The notes: generated by a model not told the origin, from the letters alone. A stretch of DNA of 64,000 nucleotides from Simmondsia chinensis (GCA_018398585.1 JAGTTD010000021.1:22969107-23033106); one strand, 5' to 3'; shown: positions 34,329 through 46,100, counted from the stretch's first letter. A program made the numbers and translations.

Positions 34329-35919
34329 TAAGAGCAACATTCCCAGCAACTCTGAAGAGAGGCTGTTTCTGAGAATTCATAACCTAAGGGGTGCAACACG
34401 AAAACTTCCCAGAAGGTCACCCATCTTGGTACTACTCTCGTCCAAGCACGCTTAACTTCGGAGTTCTAATGGGATCCGGTGCTTGCGTGTTGGTACCTGA
34501 TGTACCTTATATTTTACATATTTTATTCTTCATTCTTGCTACGTGTTCGACTTTTACATGTGTGTTTTGTTGTAATCTAGGTACGTTTTGGCTTAGAATG
34601 CAACGGAGCAAACAAATGTTGAAAAGTGGCAAAATCAAGTATAATTGAGGCATAATTGAAGACTGCTTTGAGAAACCCGACCACGTGTGCGAAAAATGAC
34701 CAATCGGACTGTAATTCGGTAATTCAAATAGGTCTCATGGATAATTAATAAATATATTTATATACATTACAATATTGTATATTATATTTATATAATATTA
34801 TATATTATATTATTATTATTATATATATATGTATACACACACACAAAGAGGACAGGCGAGATTTGCGGGATAGCGCACCTCGGCCGATCGATCGGGTAAA
34901 TTGCCGATGGATCAGGACGGCTTCTGCGCCACTTATAAATATAGACTACTAGACCTAATTAGGTATCTTTTGTCACGCCTCCTTTCATCCTCTACTTCCC
35001 GAAGCCGCTACGAGATCCAAAGGGTTCTCAAACGCCGAAGCGCAGGTGGTCGGAGTATTGGGGAATTAAAGCAAGGATCAACGTCAACATCAATTGGGGG
35101 AGTCTTCAAATCCTTAGTTTTATCATTATTGTTTTCTTTCTTAGATTTCACGATGTTCAGAACTCCTATGGAGGAGTAGAATTTTAGTTTAGGGATGAAG
35201 GGCGAGTAGCCGCCCGTATCCCTAATTTATATTATACTTTTGACGATTGGTTTAGTTATGTTATATTCGCACCCCTGTGGGGAGTTCTTCATAATTGTTG
35301 GATATTTTTGTACGTGTGCTTGTAGCCATGACTAGATCTCCAACCTTGCAGCGATTAGTCTTGTGCTTGTAGCCCAGACCCGAACATAACAAGAATTCAC
35401 GCGTGGTCAGGGTTGAGGTTGTACCCAACCCTGAACCCAATCTTTTATATAAGTTAATATTGAATTATGAGTAACAAAGGAATTAAGTAGTGCTAATGAG
35501 ATAACCTATGCTACATCTAGAGTGCTAAGATAGGTTATGCCTTTAGACTAGTTCATTACCTTAAGCCCTAATTTATTTATTAACTCAGGCTTAGAGCTTG
35601 TAGCCTAAGTCCTTCAAATCATCGTCCTAAGTAAAATATAATGACGGGATACGTGTTAAGCTATCCTAAATTCACTTCCTAAACTAACCTCAATTGAATT
35701 GACACTTTTAGTTCATCGTCAGTTTTGCTATTTTAGTTAACAAATCATTTAAACCAACCCAAAACTCGATTTCAACCGCTCGTTAATAACAAAATCCAAC
35801 TTAACTCCGATTCCCTGCGGAAACGACCCGTATACCCAATTTAGCTACGATGATCTCGTACGTTTGCGAGTAGACGGTTTTAAAACACACATTTAAAACA
35901 GATCAGTACCCTCTTAGGT
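34329..35919 (-). mobile_element. 5S-headed SINE, copy S10b (subfamily A), split by a solo LTR
   Basis: SINE sequence occupies 34329-34497 and resumes at 35906-35919 (CTCTTAGG is the 5' terminus of subfamily A). Likely target copies GAACAAATTGTTGGA / GAACAAAATGTTAGA lie at 34314-34328 and 35920-35934. The reverse strand gives an A-type head (GGTACCAACACGCAAGCACC) and a complete 5S 3' end (GTGTTGCACCCCTTAGG). Most of the Angio-type domain is deleted, but the terminal GGAATGTTGCT is present. Confidence 0.88.
34498..35905 (+). mobile_element. Solo LTR (1408 bp) inserted in SINE S10b
   Basis: Begins TGATGTACCTTATATTTT and ends AAAACAGATCA. It is flanked by an exact 5-bp duplication, GTACC (34493-34497 and 35906-35910), taken from the host SINE. 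The 3' part carries CCCTGCGGAAACGACCCG, a phrase common near the ends of large Ty3/gypsy-type LTRs in dicots. Only one LTR remains and no internal coding region, so the element was probably reduced by LTR-LTR recombination. Family assignment is an inference; the insertion geometry is seen directly. Confidence 0.88.
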
Positions 35920-36138
35920 GAACAAAATGTTAGATTCCCATCTAGAATACCAGCATATTCTCGAAGTCACATTCCATGGTAGCGTTTTCTAACAACAAAA
36001 ATTAACAAACTCTGTCGATAATATTTAATTGATAAAATTTTAAAATTAGAATATACTTTTAATGTCAGTGAACTTAAATAATAAACTCTAAGAAATTATT
36101 AGATAATTATGTTTATAGAGTGGCGCTTGCCCAAGCAA

Positions 36139-36210
36139 GTCGTTGTAGTATAGTGGTGAGTATTCCCGCCTGTCACGCGGGTGACCCGGGTTCGATCCCC
36201 GGCAACGGCG
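36139..36210 (+). tRNA. tRNA-Asp (GUC)
   Basis: A 72-base intact cloverleaf. The acceptor stem GTCGTTG pairs with CAACGGC. The A box is TAGTATAGTGGTGAGT. The anticodon GTC at 36172-36174 sits in loop CTGTCAC on stem CCCGC/GCGGG, and the B box is GGGTTCGATCCCC. No CCA is encoded and no intron is present. A short T run (CTATTTTTAT) follows as an RNA polymerase III stop signal. It matches the plant nuclear tRNA-Asp sequence closely. Confidence 0.97.
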
Positions 36211-36298
36211 CTATTTTTATATTTGTTTTTTTTAACGTTTTCTCTCTTGTTTCTTGCTCTGATTATTTGTCTTTACTTCTTCTTCTCTCTCTCCCTAC

Positions 36299-37213
36299 CA
36301 AGATTCATAAATAGTTTTATACTCTAACTTATATCCCTTATCGAATGCTGATTGAGCTTGAAACTTAGATAGTGCATAAACTTATCTTATACTTTGTATC
36401 TAAATTGATATTGAATGTGGGTGCTATTGGGATTCGAAGCCGTGACCTTTCGGTCAACAAGATTCTGAGACCTTGTTTAGGAATCGGGTTTTTCAAAAGT
36501 ACTTTAAGCTTATGGATGACGATCTATAAATAATATTATACTCTAACATATGCGTCCTTACATGATGCCGATTGAGTTTGAAGCTTGGATGGCGCATAAA
36601 CTCATTTTATACTTTATGTTTAAATTATTTTGATATTGAAGGTGATGCAGCGCACGGATGAAAATTAAAGGAAACGGCAAGATTCACAGCCTTTCTTTAA
36701 ATTCTTATTGTTAAAATAATTAAGAAGCAAATGAAAATAATAGTTTAACATAATTCTTACACCCTGATAATAGAGGAAAAACGCATAGACAATGATAAAA
36801 ATCCCTTAGCAATTGAATTAACTAAATTCTAGACTTCCTCCTATTTAAATAGAGGAACTAAATTAACCAAACTAAAAGACTTAAAAATTAAAAGATAAAT
36901 ACAAAAATAACTATTCATTATCTAAACAACTAATAATTATCACTTAATCTAACCTAAGCTAAAGTCATCTCAATCTGATTCACCCTTTCGTGTCTCTCCC
37001 CTCTGTCCGGGTCTCTTCCATCCCGCCACGTAACCCATCTCGCAAGGAATCCGATCCTCCAAGATACGGGCTGCATTAGAAGGGGATGCTATTGGGATTC
37101 GAAGTCGTGACCTCTCAGTTAACAAGACTCTAATACCATGTTAAGAAACTAACTTTTTTAAAAGTACTTTAATTAACTTATGGATGACGATTCACGAATA
37201 ATTTTATACTTAG
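36299..37213 (-). mobile_element. Tandem TRIM array, copy T4 (three LTRs, two internal regions)
   Basis: On the reverse strand the order is LTR (37139-37213), internal region, LTR (36474-36548), internal region, truncated LTR (36299-36329). Each complete LTR is bordered by a reversed Met-tRNA primer site (GACTCTAATACCA; GATTCTGAGACC). The internal parts share GCTATTGGGATTCGAAG and TTGAAGCTTGGATGGCGCAT with T2 and T3. One internal region is interrupted by the insert at 36649-37078. Multi-LTR tandems of this kind arise by unequal recombination between copies. Confidence 0.8.
36649..37078. mobile_element. 430-bp unknown insert inside the tandem TRIM
   Basis: Flanked by GAAGGTGATGC (36638-36648) and GAAGGGGATGC (37079-37089), a 10-of-11 match taken from the TRIM sequence. 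That shows it inserted there. The insert begins AGCGCACGGATG and ends GGGCTGCATTA. It has no LTR ends, poly-A or obvious inverted repeat beyond an ATGCAGC / GCTGCAT hint, and codes for nothing. The class is unknown; an 11-bp duplication would be compatible with a Mutator-like element. Confidence 0.6.
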
Positions 37214-37675
37214 ATTGGTGGTTGGTTCATGGTGGCTACAATCTTTAATCTCCACCACATGATTTCTAACACTAGCTAGTGTACAACCTAATCTTATTGT
37301 AATAATTATGCTCACTATAATTCACCATGTTATATTGTTAGAACTTTACGTGTGAGTCTAGTAACAAGTATTACATTAGCAGATTTCCAACATATACAGT
37401 ACTGAGTTACTATATATAATTATGTCAATTTTTTTTGATATAAAACATCACTTCGACCTTTTTTTTTTAATAAATAAAGAGCAGAAGCTTAATATAAAAG
37501 CAGCATCCCAACAATTGAGGACCCGAGAGCAACAAGAACAAAAATAAAACAGAACAAGGTACAAGCTCACTTAGACTTACATATGAACCTTTAAGGCTAT
37601 TATTCAGAAGATTTTAACTATACCCGTATGACCCTAAAGACTTGAAACTAACTATAAGAAAATAGACCCATAAAG
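37214..37675. other. Intergenic with a family R fragment
   Basis: TGTTAGAACTTTACGTGTGA at 37338 and the following 30 bases are the start of repeat family R. The rest is unassigned. Confidence 0.4.
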
Positions 37676-38143
37676 GGGTTTTTTATTATTGAAAAATAGC
37701 TAAATTTTAGGCGCGGTTTTAAAAACCACCTCAATTTTCTATTTTTAAATGTTACGCCTAAACATTCTAAAATTTTCAATTTCACGCACTAATATGACGC
37801 TGTTAACATCCGTTAGTTTTTGCTAATACAGTATTTAAAAAAAAATTAAAAATAAATAAATTATCTTTCTAAATATTTACAAATATTTTAGATATTTAAA
37901 AAATTTTAAATATTGAATATTTTTAGAATTATTATTAATGCAAATTCCAATTATTTTAAATTATTATCTCTTTTTTCAAAATGTCCAATAAAAATTAATG
38001 CATGTTAAAACCTCACATTAAAGTATGACATTGAAAAATTTTAAAAAGTGTAGGCGTGACATTAAAAAATTAGAAAATTTATACAATTTTTTTAAAATCG
38101 TACATAAAATTTAGATAATTTTTAATAAAAAAAAACATAAAAT
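37676..38143. repeat. Foldback MITE, family M5
   Basis: The left arm (TTTTTTATTATTGAAAAATA, GCTAAATTTTAGGCGCGG) is inverted at the right (ACATAAAATTTAGATAATTT, TTAATAAAAAAAAAC). Inner arms ATTTTTAAATGTTACGCCTA and GTGTAGGCGTGACATTAAAA also pair. About 470 bp, non-coding. Confidence 0.65.
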
Positions 38144-38316
38144 AAGAAAAAAAATTAAATGGGGAAGATCAATAACGATGGGATGGCTCTAGAGGTGAAG
38201 TAGGAGGAGGCCAAGTACATTCAATAATAAAACCTATATATATATATATATATATATTATAATATAAGTTGTATAATTAATTTTGGAATATAACCCACAA
38301 TTAAATGTAACACTAC

Positions 38317-38445
38317 CTTTTTTTTTTTTTTTTGAACAGTACAAACTCTTTTAATAAGGAAGGGGAAGGGAGATGCCAAGCCTCGAACACTGGATCCCGG
38401 GGTGGCAGTACGCCTACCCAACCATTGGGCCAGGAGGGCTTTGGC
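38317..38445 (-). mobile_element. tRNA-derived SINE with poly-A tail
   Basis: A perfect 14-bp duplication, AAATGTAACACTAC, lies at 38303-38316 and 38446-38459. The reverse strand starts GCCAAAGCCCTCCTGGCCCA. It has an A-box-like TGGCCCAATGGTTGGG and a B-box-like TGTTCGAGGCT, and ends in a run of A after GTACTGTTC. This is a conventional tRNA-headed SINE, unrelated to the 5S-headed family. Confidence 0.85.
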
Positions 38446-38699
38446 AAATGTAACACTACTTGAAGTGGCCCTTGTGGTCCCTCTTCATTTTTTATCTTCT
38501 TTCTTTTCTATTTTACACTTATTAGTAGGTTCCCGTGCGATGCTCGGACGGTTTCTATATTTAAAAGTCATAAATATATGTGACAAAACATAATGTATAA
38601 TATGATTTGTTTGAAAAGTGTTTCATATCATAATTGCTCATGCTATTTGAATTAATTATTCTAATTTTTTCTTATAGGATAACTATAAAGAAAATAATA

Positions 38700-39091
38700 T
38701 ATTATCAGGTATTTACACCAAAAATCGTACTTTTCTTATTGTATTTATTTAGACTTTATATTTTTAGTTGTATCAATTTAGTCCCTGTATAATTTGTACA
38801 GTGTCAATTTAGTCATTTGGCCAAATTTAAGTTATTGATATAATTTTTAGTGGTATAATCACATTTGATGCAAGTAACCTATTACAAATTCACCCGTTGA
38901 GTCAATTGAACCTAACTCATGATCGAACTATTAAAAGTTTCATTGAGAACTTAACATAAATTTTAATCGAAGAACCAAGTTGATACAATATCAATTGCAC
39001 AAAACTAAATCGACACAATTAAGTACGTGGACTAAATTGATACAATGGGCAAAGTGTAAGGACCTTTTGTATAAGTAACCCTATATTCTTT
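38700..39091. repeat. MITE-like repeat family M3, second copy
   Basis: Inverted character: TGTATCAATTTAGTCCCTGT on the left against ACTAAATTGATACAATGG on the right. It ends CCTTTTGTATAAGTAACCC, comparable to the 3' end of the copy at 1676-2031. Confidence 0.5.
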
Positions 39092-39540
39092 GTGTATAAA
39101 ATGTTAGGCTACACCCATATGTCGAGATTTGCAAATCGATGCTTGAAAGCATACAGAAGTACGTTTTGAAAAGAAAAAAAAACAGTTTTCACAATTTGGT
39201 CAAACAAATCCTAATTGCAAGGAGAAAAAGAGAAAAACGAAGACATAAGCTTAAATTCTAAGAGGAGAACACAACAATTTTCAATAGCAGACGAGATTAG
39301 TACAAGAGACACTTTAACAGTTGATCCTATTCAAACCCCACAACCTAATATATGTGGAAAGAGCAGCCGTGAGAAGCGGAAAAACTATAAAAAAAACGAC
39401 GATTGTTCGTGAAGGTTATCCATAGTCGCATACAAAAACCTTATAAGATAAAGTAATCGACTTCATTTCAGATTGGTTATAGGTTCAATCCAACCAAAAA
39501 TAAAGGGTAACGTTATTATTAAAGCAATATTATAGTTTTC
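39092..39540. other. Intergenic, no gene recognised
   Basis: A 65-codon frame at 39215-39412 is Lys/Asn-rich with no family resemblance. Confidence 0.4.
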
Positions 39541-39554
39541 AAGGTAATTTATGA

Positions 39555-39794
39555 ATCTAAAGCAATATGCTCAGTGTCTCAAGAGCTCCCGCCTAAGCAA
39601 GATTGGATGGTAGATGTACGCAGCCTTCCTCTTTCAGGATGCTACCTTGAAGAGAGGCTGTTTCCGAGTACCCCCAACCTGAGGGGTGAGGACTTTCCAA
39701 GAGGTCACCCATCCTGGTACTACTCTCATCAAAGCACACTTAACTTCGGAGTTCTAATGGGATCTGATGCTTGCGTGTTGGTATCTTCTTTAGT
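39555..39794 (-). mobile_element. 5S-headed SINE, copy S11 (mosaic of subfamilies A and B)
   Basis: A 14-bp duplication, AAGGTAATTTATGA, lies at 39541-39554 and 39795-39808. The reverse strand has an A-type head (GATACCAACACGCAAGCATC) but the B-type deleted junction (TCCTCACCCCTCAGG). It then reads GGGGGTACTCGGAAACAGCC, between the two types, and ends GAGCATATTGCT. Confidence 0.9.
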
Positions 39795-39808
39795 AAGGTA
39801 ATTTATGA

Positions 39809-40908
39809 CTCTATTGTTTATAGATTACATTATTACTCTGATAATAATAATTTTTATCATAATAATAATTTTTGAAATAAATCAGACTTTATACATAAAC
39901 CAAACATAAAATTACAAAATAATTATACTAATTTATATTATTAAGTGTGTTTAAAATTGGAGTTACTACCTTAAATTTGGAGAAGGAAATTTTGACTGGC
40001 AAAAGGCATCAGAGTTATGCATGAGAATGCGTGTGGTCAACAATGCACACTACCTCTCGCTCCTCCCCATTTCTATGCGACGAATTATCACTTTTATGCC
40101 GCATTGCTACTTTTTTATATTTATTTGTGTTCTTAAAACAATACGGAACGAAAACGTAAAATTTGAATCGAGCACTTCACATTCGAAGAATAAGCTCGGA
40201 ATTCACCGAAGAAGAAGAGAAAATTAGGGCCTTATATTTAAGGAATTGGAGAATAAGAAACACAACCAGCTACAACAATTAGTAATAGGCAAAACAAAAG
40301 ATATTCTAAGACGCGAAATTATGCAAAAATGCCCTAAAATGTAGAACTGCAAAAAATGACACGAAAAGTGGCCGAACAAACATGTTTAGAGGCCGACTTG
40401 GGGGAAAATAGGTGGGGCCAGTGGGGAAATGGCTGGGTTTTCAAAATTCGGCTTGACAGCTTTGACTTGAATGGTTATAGATCTCGTAGCTCCTTATGGA
40501 TCCAAATTTATCGTTGTTTTAAATTTATTGCGCAAATTACTGCTTTCGGCCCACCCGTTCGGGTTTCTTGAGGTTCAATTGCTGTATAAACTCTTCGGAT
40601 ACTCGTCCTACATCATTAAGTCTTTTCCCGTTATAGCCTGGTGGCTAGGGTGGCAATATACCAACCCATAGCTTCGGAGTTGGAGGGACATCCCCACCCC
40701 CACGATGATATTACCAATTAAGTTTTTATTTTTATTTTGTGCTATTAGACTATATTTATTATTATTATGAATAAAACTATAATTAGACAATTATTTTATG
40801 ATACACGTGGCAGTCTCTCCGCTTTCAGATGCATCGTTATACAATCATGTGAGCACCCGCACCCGATTACTCCGCAGCTTAGTTGAGTCTCATTATGATC
40901 ACTAAGGT
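39809..40908. other. Intergenic, no gene recognised
   Basis: Short frames at 40356-40671 overlap each other in different phases and resemble no family. Confidence 0.4.
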
Positions 40909-42055
40909 GAGCAACGAGTTAATCATTTAAGTCAAATATTAAAAATATTATTTACTTAATTACTATTAAAAATTATATTTGATTATTCAAGTAATTTAAA
41001 ATGGATAAATTGGCTATCATGTAAAATTTAAAAAATTTTAGCACCTACCTACACAATAAAACCCATTTTGATTACTAAAATTGATATAAAATAATAAAAT
41101 TAATCACCTAAGTAAAAAATAACAGGTTAATTATATGATTCTTTGTATTATTTATCTTATTAGCTTTTATCTTTTTTTTTCCAAAATGATTGTTCATGTT
41201 TTATTTTGTAAATAAATTAATTCTTATCTAATTATTAATATTACGTAAAAATTAAAGAATGGGTTTTAAGAGAAAATAAAATAAAAAGAAAAAAAAAGAG
41301 TCAAGGAACGACAAATGCATTAAAATGATAAAAAATTAATGAGAATTAATTTAATTATTTAATAAATTTTTTAAAAATATTTCATTCATTCTCATTTTTA
41401 AAATATTTTTTATGTTTAAAACACCTTTTATTTCTTGATTATATTTTCTCACCTAAGAGGGTACCATATACAAGTATTGGATCCCATTAGAACTCCAGAG
41501 TTAAACGTACTTGGGCTCGAGTAGTACCAAGATGGGTGACCTCTTGAAAATTCCTCGTATTGCACCCCTTAGGTTGGGAATTCTCGGAAACAGCCTCCCT
41601 TTAGGGTATCTTAAAAGAGGAAGGCTGCGTACATCTATCCCCCAGACCCTGCTTAGGCTAGAGCCCTTAGGGCATTAGGAATATTGCTATATTTTCTCAT
41701 ATTTTATCTAATGTCAAAATTAATTTATCACATTTTACTTTTTACCTAATGCCAGCAATAAATAAAAACCAATTTAGTTACAAAATAAAATATGAAAAAC
41801 TACTTTAGAAAGAAAAAGATGAGAACCAATAAAATAGACAGGTCAAAAAAATATAATTGAGTTTGTTATTTTTGACTTAGGTGATAAATTTTATCATTTT
41901 CATCTTGACTGATCAAATTTTTTAAATTTTTACTTGCGTGATCAACTTATCCATTTTAAATGACTCGAATAAGCAACTTGTCCATTATAAATTACTTGAA
42001 CTAAATCTTTATAGTTTGACTTGGATACTTAATTTGTTTATTTTTGACCATTTTA
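40909..42055. repeat. Large foldback element, family M4, with SINE inside
   Basis: The left arm (about 40909-41135; phrases AAGTAATTTAAAATGGATAA and ATCACCTAAGTAAAAAATAA) is inverted at about 41862-42055 (TTATTTTTGACTTAGGTGAT, ATCCATTTTAAATGACTCG). The loop of about 725 bp is AT-rich and contains the SINE at 41452-41687. No transposase was seen. The ends are approximate. Confidence 0.55.
41452..41687 (+). mobile_element. 5S-headed SINE, copy S12 (subfamily A)
   Basis: A 12-bp duplication, TATATTTTCTCA, lies at 41440-41451 and 41688-41699. The element starts CCTAAGAGGGTACCATATAC and has the full 5S 3' end (GTATTGCACCCCTTAGG). It ends TTAGGAATATTGC. Confidence 0.9.
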
Positions 42056-42101
42056 AGGTGATGCTATTGATAAGATAATTTTCCAACACTTATTATTTAT
42101 A

Positions 42102-42247
42102 CAACAACAACAACAACAATAAACCCAGTGTCTCCAAGGCTCCCGTATAAGTAGGGTCTGGGGGGGTAGATGTACGCAACCTTCCCCTTTCAGGGGGCTA
42201 CCCCGAAGAGAGGCTGTTTCCGAGAACCCCCAACCTGAGAAGCTGGT
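42102..42247 (-). mobile_element. SINE copy S13 (no 5S head, young)
   Basis: A perfect 19-bp duplication, CCAACACTTATTATTTATA, lies at 42083-42101 and 42248-42266. The 3' tail is (TTG)n, seen as CAACAACAACAACAA at the left. The reverse strand starts ACCAGCTTCTCAGGTTGGGG, so the 5S part is absent or replaced by a few bases. The rest is close to the family consensus. Confidence 0.88.
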
Positions 42248-42745
42248 CCAACACTTATTATTTATATATCACGTTATTACTTTTACAACAATAATTTTCA
42301 ATGAAAATTATCATCTAGGTGTCTTAAGGTTTGAGTATTTAGCATTTATGTATTTTGATATTTCAATATATATAATGGAATACCATGATATTTGAACATT
42401 TTATCACTTAGTTATCATATAACAAAATTCAATGAATTTTTTTAAAATTTTATCAATTTTATACAAAAAATATAGATATAATACATAAATACGATAATAT
42501 ATATAAGTTCGTGCCAATATTTTTATTAAAAATTTAACAAATTGTGATAAAATATTCTATCAAATGTTGACTTAAACCACCTAAAATTACCATAATTATG
42601 TGTTATTTAAATTATAATAAATATACTTATATATTATAAAAATTATTTTTAATGTTAGTATTTTTTAACAAAATTATCAAATTTCTAAAAAGGGGTGTCT
42701 AATTAATAAAATTTTAAAATTTTACAATAACTAAATATTAAAATG

Positions 42746-42746
<1 letters not shown>

Positions 42747-42781
<35 letters not shown>
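42747..42781. repeat. TA microsatellite upstream of BZR1-like gene
   Basis: About 17 TA dinucleotides, roughly 370 bp before the start codon. Confidence 0.95.
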
Positions 42782-42786
<5 letters not shown>

Positions 42787-42915
42787 TATTAAAATAATAA
42801 ATATTTAAATTTTAGATTATTTAAGTGATAATTTTCGTTACTGTAACCTTTTGCACTAATAAACTCGACTTGAACCGACTCCCCAGTCACCCCCTTCCCC
42901 TTTTACCAGGGCAAA

Positions 42916-43050
42916 AGAAGAGAGAGAAAGAAACAACCAAGAAAAAGAGAGAGAATTTAGAGAGAGAAACTGGAGAGAGAAAGAGAGATTCTTCTACACA
43001 TCATCCAACGAAGCAACCAAGAGAGAGAGAGGGAGGGAGGGAGGGAGCGC
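42916..43050 (+). promoter_or_regulatory. GA-rich 5' leader of BZR1-like gene
   Basis: A long purine tract of GAGAGA and GGGAGGGAGGGAGG units before the start codon, followed by a CT-rich stretch. GA-rich leaders of this kind are common in plant transcription-factor genes and may bind GAGA-type (BPC) factors. That role is an inference. Confidence 0.5.
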
Positions 43051-43152
43051 AAACCTCGTGGGTCTATTTCACTACTAATACTCCTCCCCCTCTCTCTTTC
43101 TTCCCTTTCACACACTGAAATTCTAGAGAGAGAAAGTGTCTAGAGAGAGAGA

Positions 43153-46100
43153 ATGACGACGGAGGGTGGTGGGGTACCGGCGGCGCCCGGGAGGAGGAAG
43201 CCCTCGTGGAAGGAGAGAGAGAATAATCGGCGGCGGGAGCGGCGGCGGAGAGCCATCGCCGCCAAGATATTCACCGGACTTAGGCTTCAGGGCAACTATA
43301 ATTTGCCGAAGCACTGTGATAATAATGAAGTTTTGAAGGCTTTGTGTGCTGAGGCTGGTTGGGTTGTTGAGCCTGATGGCACCACTTATAGAAAGGTAGC
43401 TCCTTTTTGGTCCCTTTTTTTTCGTTGGGAAGTTCACGTATAAGTCTAGTTGAATCCTCCATTAGAATTGGGAGAGTGAAGAGATCGATTGTAAGGTTAG
43501 TTGGTTAATTCAGCTAGTGTCAATTGGTTTTGAGATGGAATTCCATTTGGTTTATATGTGGATCTCAGAGTAAGTCATGAAACCCTACTTGGGTTTATAT
43601 TAGAACTGTTAGCGTGAGTGATCAATTTCTTTTTCATTAGGAAGTGCACGTGTGAGTCTAGTTGAAACCTACGTTAGAATTGTGAGAGTAAAGAGATCAA
43701 TTGTCTAGGTTTATATGTGGATGTTATGTATGAGAACTCTGCGAGTCGGGCGTAAAGGCTGGTTGAAATTTCACGTTTTCCCATCTCGTTGGGTCTGAGT
43801 TTTTGTTTGCGTAGTTGTTGAATGTGTGTTCTTGCAGATCTGATTCAATTGTGTTTTTGTTGGATTTCGATGCTGTTTAGATGGAGGATTGGAACTGGGT
43901 TTTGGGGATTTTGTTGACTTCCAGGGTTTTTTCTTTTTTGGGTTGTGTTTAATGTGTCATATTTGGTGCACTTAGATGGTGAGAAGTTTAAACCCACCTT
44001 ATATGCGATCTGTAAAGTTGGCATATATAAGGATTACGTATAAATCCAAATGGGTTTTTAAACCGATTGGCATTGATGGAGTAATCCATTAGGCAAATAT
44101 GTTGATCTCTTATCACTCTCAACTTCAATGTAAGACAAACTATACTCATGTAATGTTTGGTGGAGATGATTAATAGGGTGTTAAGGAACCTACTTTCCTC
44201 AAAACTTAAGTTGCTAGGTGAAGGTTTAAGAATGATATTGTACTCCAACACGCCCTCTCACGCAAATGCCCACTGGGCTTGAACGTGGATAATACACAGG
44301 CTCACCATACCTTGTGCTTGAAATAGGTTACTATTAAGAATGGGGGTTATTGGGATTCAAACTCGTGACCTTAGTCAAAAGACTCTCTTACTGTGTCAAG
44401 GAACCAAATATCCCAAAATTTTAAGCTAATAATTGATGGTATAAGAGTGATTTTACACTCTAACATATACTCACATGTGAAGTTGTAACAGACGGATTTT
44501 TGGAATTTTGGTGAAAATGGTTAATGGGGTTGATTGATTAATAATATGGAAATGCCCCCCACATGTTCTAACCGTTACTAAACTGATTGATGATATCAGT
44601 AAAGACTGGTTGATTTGACCATCCATCTATATGCTTTTGCACATATTGAATTGCAGGTTTGAGTAAAGTGTCAAAATTGCTTTCCGGGTTTGTAATTGCT
44701 CATGTTCCTATTTTTGCCTAAAATGCTTAAAAAAGCTTGTAGTTTTGCCCTTTTTGTCCAAATTTGTTGAGGAATCTCTGAATAGCTTGCCCAAAATGTA
44801 GCAACTGCATTTTAATAGTTGGCAGATGACAGTCTGATATCTAGATACGACAGACAAAAGAGAAATTGGAAACAACAACAACAACAAACCCAGTCCTGCC
44901 AAGGCAAGGTTTGGGGGTGACATGTATTCAGCTTTACCCCTACAGGGTCCTACCCCGAAAGGAGATTGTTTCCAAGGGCCCCCAACTCTAATGAGCAAAT
45001 GAGAAAATGGAAAATGTTCAAATATGGTGGATAGATATAGTGCAAATATTGTGCCTAGTCATTGTATTATTGTAAGAAAACTACTTTAATTTGAGCATCT
45101 AATTGATATTGGAGGCTGAATTAGGAAGGAAAAGTGCCATTGTTATCGAATATTAGGTATGTGAATTGAGTACTTGTTGGGCTTTTGGTGTGGAGCTTGC
45201 TCTTTATTCTGTGATGGGCCAATGCCCATGAATCGAGTAAAACCAGGCCGAACTAATGGTGTTTTCAAGCGCACTAGAGTTTTGTGTAGCTGTTCACACT
45301 CTTGTTTATAGTTCATGAGGTGTAATGTGAATGGAGAAGAATTCACGCGTATTCTTCCTGAAAAAATAGTGAAAAATCTCTGCAATTCTGTGGACGTAGA
45401 CACTATGGGACAAATCACATAATCTTGTATCTCGTGTATTGTTTTCTTTTTTCTTATTGTTCTTTTATTTCGTTTCGCTGTCAGTACATTCTTTGTGAAA
45501 GCATTATGCATTTGTAATTCCATACATATTACCACTGCTAGTGCATATCATTTATGACACTGGTGGCTCTTATAACTCAGGGGATGAAGCCGCCGCCGCC
45601 GGAGATGGTGGCCAGTTTCAACAGCCTAAGTGCCTGCTCATCTCAAGTACCTAGCCCTCTCTCTTCTGCATTCCCGAGCCCGATCCCATCCTACCAACCG
45701 AGCCCCTTCTCCTCAGCTCCTCAGAGCCCGACTCGAAACGACATGGATACTCAGTCCCATCCATTCTCTTTCCTCTGTAATTCAATCCCTTCAAATCTCC
45801 CTCCTCTTCGGATATCAAATAGCGCTCCCGTAACCCCTTTGCTCTCCTCACCGTCATCGAAAGCACCAACCCAGACCTTTAACTTCGAGTTGATAGCTAA
45901 AGAATCCATGGCAAGCTTCAATTGCCCTCTATTCGCTTTGTCTGCTCCTACGAGCCCAACTCGAAGAAGAAACGTGACCCCACCTACCATACCCGAGTGC
46001 GATGAGTCTGATATCTCGTCCATTGACTCAGGTCAGTGGATTAGCTTCCAGAGGTTTGGAAAGCCACCTATTCCAACGTCTCCTACCTTCAATCTTGTCA

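Noticed and set aside
43123..43462. Reverse-strand frames over BZR1-like exon 1
   Set aside because: Shadows of the coding exon.
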